A stretch of DNA of 64,000 nt from assembly GCA_004352715.1 (NCBI GenBank), contig SCFE01000041.1, positions 972,376 through 1,036,375 on the forward strand, read 5' to 3'. Shown here in pieces: positions 54,831 to 64,000 of the stretch. The DNA is from Hofstenia miamia. Lineage: Eukaryota > Xenacoelomorpha > Acoela. The notes under the pieces are model-generated. The model ran no database searches, had not been told where the DNA came from, and was given only the letters and a program-made list of their open reading frames with translations. Within the stretch, counting starts at the first letter, position 1; each line of letters starts with the position of its first letter. A program made the translations under genes and the position numbers.

Positions 54831-57800
54831 TTAAAAAATGTGTGTGTAGAAAAGATCTTCAGAAATATGGTCAACTCCAAGATCAGATGCAACCACTTTA
54901 TCAATGAGATGATTATGAGTTGTTGCATCAGTGCTGTCTGAAGTGCTATCTCTTTGAAAACATCAGTAGTTAGAACTCCCCTAACAGAGTTCAGCAGTAC
55001 TTCCCTAACTGATTGGCAGCATGGTTTGCTTATGCAAAGCTAATTTTTCCTACACTCTTTGTTAATAGGTAAGCTGGAACTCTTCGCTACACGCTATTAA
55101 TAGTTATCCCGTGCACGCTTTCAAGTACCTTGAGTTTTGAAATCATCTGTGTGAGATGTTGTCACCAAATTAGTACTATCCAAGCAGGCTAGAGAATGGT
55201 ACATGGATAACTTCTGCAGCTCTTTGAATACTTCAGGGATGTGGAGCTGTATCAATATTAATATGGAATTTATTTTCATGAGGATTTTTCACTTTGCTTA
55301 GGCCAATTTTGAATAAAGTTAATTGCTTAGCAAATACATCAATGGTTTCTCAACCATAAATTCATTATCATTCCTGTCTTCTGCAACTAGAATGCAAGGC
55401 TTTTTTATCGTTTGATGGCCCTGGTTATGAGGTTTATCATCATCATCTATCATTGATAGTTCAATTTCCAGTTCATTCAGATTTTTTAGTTAAGTTGGTG
55501 TAACCAAATGGTTTTTTCTTCATTTATTCCTTTTTTCTCTATTCATATGACCATTCCATCGCAGCCACTCTACCGATGTAATTTTTTTTCAATGAGGATC
55601 TTTTTATCAAATTTTCACAAAATATGCCGAACAGTTGCGGCACTAAAGTAATCAAATATGTGTTTCTTGTCAGGTTGCTCAAATAATTGTTGCTTTGAAT
55701 TGAACAAACTGAATAGGCAAATTGGCAGTAAAAATGATGCAGTAACTTCAGTGTTCAATTAGATTGAATGCCATGATGTTGCAAGCATCACTTACTGATC
55801 TGTGGGCTTCTCCAGGACGAAAGTCTCGAAACAACTATAACATGCAATTTTTAGCATCTTATTTCAACGGTAAGAATTCTTTCTTTAACCCTTCACCCTC
55901 CACATAAGTCACTTCACCAATTACTCTGACTTTTTACTCTTTTTTATATGGATGCCATCAAAATATTGCACACTGTAAAGAACTCCATGCAAATGATATT
56001 TGCTATGAAGAATTGCTGTAGCCTAAATATATAGCACAAATAAGAATAGCGATCTGATAAAAGTAGACACGCCCCCTACAACAGATTTATTAAAGAAAAA
56101 TATTTTCTACATCACAATATGGGGGTAAATCTTATATAAAAATGCATTCTTGAATAGCTTCTGCATTTAATGAGTCCTAAGAGCTTAGCATATTTATATT
56201 AAATCCTTAGAGAACACTTTAGATCATTTATAACACACAATTTCATTATATTCGTTGAAAAAAGTAAAACATTCACTTTGGGCACCTTGAACTCGTATTT
56301 TTTTCATTATCCAGGGATTTTTTGAGTCATATCAAAAAAATTTTCTTTCGGTGTTTCTGCTGATGACTCATAGCCTAAAATTGATGTGTACTCACATCAA
56401 AGTAATATTTGAGTCAGTGTATTGAAAACCGTAAGGAGCATAAGTGTCGCAAAAAATGATAAAGCACATGCAGCGATAAGCAAGTGTAAAAAAACGCTGT
56501 TTAATGAACAATCAGAAGGCGTAAGAAAACAATTGAGTTAAACCAAATATTATTAAAACATATATATATTTAGACATTTTATTAATTTCATAATGCAAAG
56601 TAAATAAGCAGCATGAAAAGTTCCATTTGTTCTTTGTACATTGCTAGTTTGAAGGAATTTTTAATCTCGGTAATCTCAAAATGAATCATTATTTTAAATA
56701 TGAATCGAATCTAGTATATTGAAGCTAAGTTTGATTACTGAGAACGTTCAAGGTAATGTTGATTGGGAGTAGGCCCTATCATTTTGGGATGCGCATCTAC
56801 TAATGACTCCAAATAGTAGGAAAGTTTAAATGAAGATAAGACCAATTTCATAGGAACTCTAAGCGAAGGCACATAAGCGTAAGTGGTGATTAGTGAAACT
56901 TGAGAACCATGGATACATATAACATACATAACTAAATGTTCCTTCAATTCGTCAATACCTACACCGTTTGGATAAACACCTCAATTAATTGCCACGATAT
57001 TAAGCTTTTTTGTGCTATATATGCACAATGGCATCAAGTGTATGCAAAATTTTCTCCTTGTTAATTGTTCATAAACCGGAAATTCCTAAATTAGAAAGTT
57101 AGAAAAGCATTGGAGCTAAAATCAAACCTTTTGCAGCAAAGCTGAAATATTACAGCTAATTGATATTATTCTTTGAAATTTAAAAATTTTTCAAAGAACT
57201 GTTTAGCACGACGCATGCAATTTTAAAATACAGCCTTGTGCATAATAGTTCGGATTGATGCTTTTGACATTTACGTTGTTCTCTTCATTGTTACTGGTAT
57301 TTGAAAGTGTGAGATTTTAACACCAGAAATGTACCTGTTAGCATCTAAATACATTTCTGACAATTGCAGAGCACTTTTATCATTATTGATCGCAAAATGC
57401 ATGGTAAAGCTATTTCCTTCGAAATTAGTTTCAAAATTATTGGAAAAAATTCAACAGAAAAAATTGCGAACTGTATCTTCAATTATTTCACATAACAAAG
57501 GAACGGGTCGAATAAACGAGGGCGCCCTTCTAAAACAACAGAGCGTTCCCAAGCAATTTTTACACGTCTATCCAGAATTAGCCCACGTTTGACATCGAAA
57601 CATGGAAAAATCGCGGATTCTGTTAATAAATGACTGATCAGCAAGATCTCTTGATCTTAATATCATTGAAATGGGAAGTCCCAGAAAGTTGAATTGGAGG
57701 ACGAAAATTCGAAAATTTGTGTCAATTGTGACTAAACTCTAATTTAAATTATATGTAATTTCTTGAGTTTTGAAAAGCCTTATATGAATCAATCCAAAGA

Positions 57801-58430
57801 ATGGAATTTGTAATTCTTGCAAAAAAAGTTCCAATTATTTTTGTTTTAAGCTTGATAAAACACTGTAAAATTAGTTTATTATTATAAGTTCTCAAAGGAG
57901 TCTTCGTGGTCAGAACATTACGAATACTCAAATTGTTGATTCATTTCTATCCTCAAAAAGATAAATAACCATATTTATATGTATTGCCAATGAAGTAATG
58001 CCAATCAAATTGGGATTTGTTTTATAGCATTAATATCTCTTCAATATAAAATTATTTTTTTCAAAACATTAAAGCAACTCCATGAAATTCCATGAGGTAT
58101 TTTATAAAGATCTCATATCGTTATAGACATGATCTAAGGATGATGGTAGCATAATAATGTTTTAGTTGATCTCTTGGTAAATCCAAAACGTGATAATTTT
58201 CATTAAGAGGTTCCTACGATGAAAAAGCTTTGTCAAAATACTTATCGACCTATAATTTTTAGTATTTGCTTTGCTTGAACCTTTGATTAATGGTGTAACG
58301 TATGAGGATTACTATAGTTTGTAATATGTAATTTTGTATGAATGCAATAATATATAAAAATATGAATAGAAGTTTATTTCTTAATAAAAGGAACATGATC
58401 TACAACACATCCTTGCAGAATCATTTTATA
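54831..58430. other. No gene confirmed; scattered minus-strand coding-like fragments at 55200-55960
   Basis: Minus-strand frames near 55360-55490 ('ELEIELSMIDDDDKPHNQGH', 'KKPCILVAEDRNDNEFMVEK') and 55800-55920 ('RDFRPGEAHRSVSDACNIMA') have ordinary amino-acid composition and may be a decayed gene or transposase. I cannot name it. A plus frame at 57329-57592 (87 codons, Lys/Leu-rich) is also unrecognised. Confidence 0.3.
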
Positions 58431-58439
58431 AAGTTTTGT

Positions 58440-60560
58440 AAACGGCATATAAATTTAGTTAAATTAATTACTAGTATATTGTGAATCTTCAGCTATGATT
58501 ACATGACAAAATTCACACCCAAGAACCTTTAAAATTTTTAATAGGTTCAGATAATATTGTTTACAAGTTTTTTTAACTTGAAATAACATTAGATCTTGAG
58601 AACGCATGTCCTTATAGTTTGGAGAATAAAGTGAAATGAAGTTGAAAATGTTTGTGTGATATTCGTTTTTTACTAATTTATTCATAAATAAAAAATCATT
58701 TACTTGGAGTTGTAGAGAAATCGTGAGAATTTTCAACTTTAAAAGACGATTTTTATAAGAAATGCCGGTGGTGATCCATTTTGTACACATTGATTGAAAA
58801 CGATCGAGTTTAATCACATCTGTTAAATTCGCACACCATGTGGGTGAAGCGTATATTAAAATAGAAAGAACCATTGATTTATATAACATTAATTTACAAT
58901 TTGTTGAGGTGCTAAATGGAAAAGATCTTCTGATAAAAGAAAATACTTTACAAGATTTGGAGATTTTTTATCAATATGGTGAGACCATGACAATTTAGAT
59001 GTAATATANTTTATATAACATTAATTTACAATTTGTTGAGGTGCTAAATGGAAGAGATCTTCTGATAAAAGAAAATACTTTACAAGATTTGGAGATTTTT
59101 TTATCAATATGGTGAGACCATGATAATTTAGATGTAATATAGACACCAAGATCACGAACCTCACTTGTTGGATAAAATGTTTTTCCACTGGACAATAAAG
59201 GAGGACATTTATCTATCATAAATGGTATTAGAATAGATTTTTCTAAATTAAAAGACATGGTGTTATTCAAAGCCCAGTCTTTGATAAATGATAAATCATT
59301 TCCAAACGGTGGATAAATCATCGAGCTAAGTAATTTAAAGTCATCAGCAAATAAATATGGAAATGAACTCTGGCAAACAGATGGAAGGTCATATATAAAA
59401 CAAATAAATAAAAGTGGACCTAAGCAAGAGCCTTGAGGAATTCCACTCGGCACCGGTATTGCATTTGACTTAACATCACATATGTTGACACATTGAGATC
59501 TTTGTGATAAATATGATGTAATTAATGCTAATAAATGGTTAGAAATACCAAATATATTTTTAAGTATATAAATTAATATTGCATGTGATACTTTATCAAA
59601 TGTTTTGCTAAAGTCAAGATAAAAGGAAAGCAAAGAACGGTTTATGTCATGATAATGATAAACTTCATTTAAATAATTCAAAANAAAGCCCAGTCTTTGA
59701 TAAATGATAAATCATTTCCAAACGGTGGATAAATCATCGAGCTAAGTAATTTAAAGTCTTCAGCAAATAAATATGGAAAGGAACTCTGGCAAACAGATGG
59801 AAGGTCATTTATAAAACAAATAAATAAAAGTGATCCTAAGCAAGAGCCTTGAGGAATTCCACTCGGCACCGGTATTGTATTTGATTTAACATCACCTATG
59901 TTGACACATTGAGATCTTTGTGATAAATATGATGTAATTAATGCTAATAAATGGTTAGAAATACCAAATATATTTTTAAGTTTATAAATTAATATTGAAT
60001 GTGATACTTTATCAAAATCTTTGCTAAAGTCAAGATAAAAGGAAAGCAAAGGACAGTTTATGTCATGATAATGATAAACTTCATTTAAATAATTCAAAAA
60101 TTGTAAAATAGTTGATCGTTTCTCTATAAATCCATTTTGATGCTTTGATAGTAAAGGGCGCACTGCAGTAAAAAGTTCCTTAAAAATTAATTTTTCAAAA
60201 AGCAACGAGTTTTGTTAAAATAGAGATTGTTCTTTAATTACACTCGTTATTTCTATTACCTGATTTAAACAAAGAAATAATAATTTTTGCGGTTTTCCAG
60301 ATCATTGGAAATAATGCGAGCTTCCATAAAGATTTGAAAAGTTGAAAAACATGAAAAGATATTTCTTTAGCATACTCCTAAAAAATAAGCTAGGTAAGCA
60401 ATCTAAACCACATCCTGATGAAGTGCAGCTATTAAGGAGGCATAAAATGTCGTCTTCTGTAAAAGACACATCATCACATTGAATAATTTGAAAATCATTG
60501 AATGGAGTTCGATCAGATTCATTTTGATATATATAAGCAAAATAACGATTAAACATAGAA
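58440..60560 (-). mobile_element. CR1/Jockey-like LINE ORF2 remnant, partly duplicated by assembly
   Basis: In minus-strand order: an N-terminal RT linker (60302-60556, 'LLNSCTSSGCGLDCLPSLFF'); RT (59678-60205) with 'SKHQNGFIEKRSTILQFL', 'LLSFYLDFSKDFDKVSH' and 'SGIPQGSCLGSLLF'; a repeated RT segment (58995-59681) with the catalytic 'FPYLFADDFKLLS' and 'SEVRDLGVYITSKLSW'; and a C-terminal domain (58464-58889, 'SILIYASPTWCANLTDVIKL', ending near 58464). The element is relatively well preserved and most frames are open. The duplicated part is bounded by Ns at 59009 and 59684, so the true element probably has one copy. The endonuclease is absent (5' truncation). Confidence 0.85.
59269..60099. 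repeat. 415-base duplication around N (59684); further join at 59009
   Basis: 59269-59683 and 59685-60099 differ at a few positions, including one that changes the RT catalytic FADD to FAED in the second copy. Likewise about 58875-59008 is repeated at 59010-59144. Ns mark both joins. Allelic or paralogous LINE copies placed in tandem by the assembler are the simplest explanation. Confidence 0.8.
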
Positions 60561-61060
60561 CTAATTTCTAATTGATTATTCGCAACTATTTAAAAGATCT
60601 GCAAAAGTAGTAGGTAGTATTTAAGAAACCTAGCTAAGAACTATCGGATTAGTTGTCAAACTTTTACACATTTTCTTGCGAATTGTGTCCTAAGGATATT
60701 GGAATTATTGCGAAAATAATAAATATGATTTCAAAAGATTATAGTTGTGATTTCTACTGCTATTTCCAATTTTCCGCTAATTGATCTTGTAAAATCGTAA
60801 AAAATGTAATCTAATATTTAATAAAACTTTGATTAAGAGATATATGAAATATTTTAAAAAATATTCGACATCAAAAGATATAAGAAATCCAATTAGTTTT
60901 AATGAAAAATTTATACGTTTGATTAAAATTCAAAGTGCAATCAAAGAGATGAATAAGAAATGATATCATCTCCCAGTTCTTAATGCTTCAGATGTATTTG
61001 TAAATTATCCATGCTTCTCTCTATTTAGGATTTTGTGACATACTCAGACTGCCATCAGGT

Positions 61061-61094
<34 letters not shown>

Positions 61095-62790
61095 TGTAAT
61101 GAGTATATCAATACTGTACAAGGATGTATAGAGCAATGAGGAAATCAATTTTTTATAAAATAGAGACCATGAATTAATTTTTAATGATTTTATATTCAAA
61201 AAACTTTAGGAATGGTTCATTATTTCAAAAATTATTAACACTTTTGGTATTGCATATGCAATCATATTGCAGCAGCATTTGAACTTAGCTATTGGACTTA
61301 TCAGTATCATGCTATCGTAGCCGTGATGGTTTGAATAATAAACTGAATCGCAATGTGTTTGATTATCTTCTTGCACGCATTTTGAAAAAAAATATTAAAA
61401 GAAACATTAATGTCGTTTATGAATTTCTTGATTCTTATTGATTATTAAACTCAAAAGATTCCTAAACAACAACGAATACACATTTGTTGTCTACCTGTGA
61501 AATCTCTCCATCCACTGCCTCCTCCCCCTATCTCCTCCGCGCCACTGTCTTAGTAATCACTAAAGAATGAAGCATGTTTATAAAAATAAATCACCATTGG
61601 GGCTTCACATATGCAAGTCCCCCTAGAAGTTGTTTCTTTTTGACACTCTTGCTACGAACTCAGCCTTGAAATATTTTATCTATTGATTTTAGGAATGCAA
61701 GGTTTTAAAAGTTTTTTTTGAGGTTTTTTATATCGTTTTTTTGTAAAATAATAATAATTTGATATTATATGTATGTTTAGGCAGTGCCCGTACTCGCGGG
61801 TAAAGAAGAACTGGATCCTGCTCACAAGTCGAATTTCGTATCCTCTCATGCATATTTATACAGATTCTTAAGTGTTGTATATATAAGCAATCAACACTTT
61901 ATTAAATAATATAGGGGTTTTTCCCGATTTAAAAATTACAATTTGAAGCACAGTATTTTAATAAGCATTAACATCGCATTACATAAAATTGACTAAAGGT
62001 TCTCTCTTAAGTTTTAAAATTTTTTGTTTAATGCACTTTATATCTTGTATTGTAACATAGCTATTTTTTTATGTAAAGTATACATACCTGCTATTTTTTC
62101 ACATATTGCATCATTGGTATTAAAATACCGAGCATGTCGGTGGGTTCTGCACCAAATATTATCCGAGAAAAACGAGCAGTCATGTGCGTTTTTGGATTGT
62201 CTTGATCGTATAATACAGGCAAAATAATTCCCTGCCACATTTAATTACGATTAATAAGACCTGTATTTACTATACAATCTAAAATAGCGCAGTTCTTTGC
62301 TGATGGTATCAAGAAATTGCCAGAAAATGGAACAAATATTACACTCAGAAGATAATTATTTTGAATGATTTGACTTATGTTCATAAATGCTATAATGTTA
62401 TGTAAATAATAATCCACAACCAAATTTCTGCGTTGGTAAATGAATAATGCAACCCAATTAATGAGCAGCTAGTAAATTTAAATCTAGTGCACGGTCAAGT
62501 TGAGGTTATCAAGGATAGTCCGTCCAAATGGGAAAAACCAACTAGTATTGATCATTCCATCAAATGAAAGTGAATATTTAGCAAGAGACAATACCATTGG
62601 TGCTGAAGAACATATGGGCTTTCTGTGATTTAAAATAAATTAGGGATCTGTTTAATGTTCTGGAAATTGAAACTTTGTAATATAAAGAATGGCTTTAGAA
62701 TTGGAAGATTCAATAAAAACAGGAAAATGCCTCTGATAATTGACATAGAATCACAATGGAATAAGCATTGTCTACACTTAAACTATTTCA
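60561..62790. other. Intergenic; (TA)n at 61064-61092 and a possible DNA-element end at 61547
   Basis: On the minus strand CAGTGGCGCGGAGGAG begins at 61547, resembling the CAGTGGCG termini noted elsewhere. A CCCGTACTCGCGGG near-palindrome lies at 61787-61800. No coding sequence recognised. Confidence 0.3.
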
Positions 62791-62799
62791 AAGTATGAT

Positions 62800-64000
62800 C
62801 GTCTGAAAATTTGAAGATTTTATTATTTACTGATCTCAACGTTCAAGATAGGAAAAGTTGAAAAAAAAATTTTGAGCAAAAGATAGGAATTCATAGTGTG
62901 GCAGTTACAGAAAATATTTAAAGATTAGAAATCTGGAATTATACAATGATGAAGAAAATTAAGTTTAGATTGACCATTAAATCCATGCAATACATCCAAT
63001 GGGTTTAATATTTTTATACTAATAGTTAAAGCATTATTGTTCTATCGAAACGGCAATGTCCATATTCATTTGCTGTTAAGCGTAACTGTTCTGTGCTTTA
63101 CATAACAGGAACCTGGTCGGATTCAACTTTTTCTTCAAATCTATTTTGTGTTTTCTGATTATATTATTGCATTTCATGGGTGGTTACTAAGAGTAAGGAC
63201 TGGAATCAATTTTATCCCAATTCAATTCAGTAATTTCAATTTTGCTTGTGGTATTATAATTAATCTAATTGCTGAAGCAGTATTACTTAATTGCATATAC
63301 AACCCTCCTTCAACAAGTATATATTGTGTTGATAGCAATACTATAATTTTAACCTGTAAATTTGCTCTTAAGTCTTTTTATGATTTCTGTAATCTGCATA
63401 ATGTTACAAGATTCAAGAAGAATGTTATCATCTGTGGTGCAGCGTATGCACCCATCGACGATGACATGCAATTAATTGACTTCTTTTCATCTATCAATTT
63501 AATTCAGATTTTACATTTCTGGGAATATATTAGATCTTGTATTTTCCAACCGAAAAAAACTTCAGTCATCATTGATAGGATGGATGGGAACTGGTCATGT
63601 AATTTCAGATCAGGCATTACTCTACGAAAGATTCGAAATTATGCATAACTTTGATTTAATGGATTCAAATCACTCTTGGAACTATTCCTTCCACAAATCT
63701 GATGACCAGCTATTGAATTAGTTGCTAACAACTACAAATGCTCCTTATTTGGAAAATGAAAACATAGAATATGTATATAATATGATTATATAAAAGATAT
63801 TCTAGAGAGATGTCTGCCTAGCCTAGACGGAGATCATTGTGGAGATTTTTTCCTCAATACTTTTATTCCCACTCTGTTAATCTTTTTAATAAAGCATCTC
63901 ATGCTTAAAGAACTGAACCCTATTTGCGGTATAGGAACATTTTCAGTGAACTATTTGACCCCATAGGACTTTATGAACAGGCCAATCCCTGTTTTGGGTT
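62800..64000 (+). mobile_element. LINE 5' part (APE-type endonuclease), cut by window end
   Basis: The plus-strand frame 63148-63648 carries endonuclease motifs of CR1/Jockey-like elements. 'AVLLNCIYNPPSTSIY' corresponds to the v.viYRPP segment, and 'NVIICGAAYAPIDDD' corresponds to iiGDFNap with the catalytic D-N replaced. Later frames (63660-64000) include 'LELFLPQI' and a start of the linker region ('CGDFFLNTFIPTLLIF'). Weak matches to the endonuclease N-terminus lie near 62850. The RT would lie beyond the window. Loss of the GDFN residues suggests an inactive copy. Confidence 0.6.

Overview
The window is AT-rich DNA from a eukaryote, most likely an invertebrate animal. It holds GT-AG introns, a 7TM receptor with LDL-receptor class A (LDLa) modules, a SAM/RA/PDZ scaffold gene, and many animal-type transposable elements (CR1/Jockey-like and R4-like LINEs, Tc1/mariner, hAT, pogo). 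There are no operons, Shine-Dalgarno sites or prokaryotic gene spacing. I cannot name the species. All calls come from reading the sequence; no database was searched.

Two host genes are well supported, both on the minus strand. (1) An LDLa-module 7TM receptor gene runs from about 36.56 kb down to 13.84 kb: a signal-peptide/LDLa exon (36008-36561), an LDLa exon (21664-21941), a large TM1-TM6 exon (19727-20838) and a terminal TM7 exon (13842-14043) followed by an AATAAA signal. The last three exons join in compatible phase. The first does not join the second directly, so at least one exon is unseen or the models need changing. (2) A three-exon scaffold gene (40722-44917) has exons that are all in phase 0. 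It encodes about 841 residues arranged as basic N-terminus, SAM, RA-like domain, coiled coil, PDZ and C-terminal coiled coil.

The rest is largely repeats. CR1/Jockey-like LINE remnants lie at 4.8-7.8, 10.1-11.1, 17.8-18.0, 22.4-24.1 with 26.0-27.95, 58.4-60.6 and 62.8-64.0 kb. An R4/Dong-like LINE (28.0-30.0 kb) sits between TTA/TAA microsatellites. Tc1/mariner derivatives lie at 9.1-9.9, 14.1-14.6, 49.3-50.7 and 51.55-52.3 kb. A hAT transposase remnant lies at 24.7-25.5 kb. Several non-autonomous elements carry arrays of one short palindromic word near their ends (26.2-27.1, 46.75-47.55, 52.3-53.0 kb; weaker at 18.9-19.7 and 34.3-34.8 kb).

The most interesting observation is a broken, oppositely oriented copy of the receptor's first exon at 51.3-51.5 kb. 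Similarity to the receptor's first intron resumes near 53.15-53.4 kb, which points to an inverted segmental duplication of the 5' end of this gene, later invaded by two MITE-like elements. The assembly also contains artefacts: several single-N or short-N joins are flanked by direct duplicates, some identical and some allele-like, so copy numbers near 0.8, 35.2, 47.1, 53.1, 59.0 and 59.7 kb should not be taken literally.
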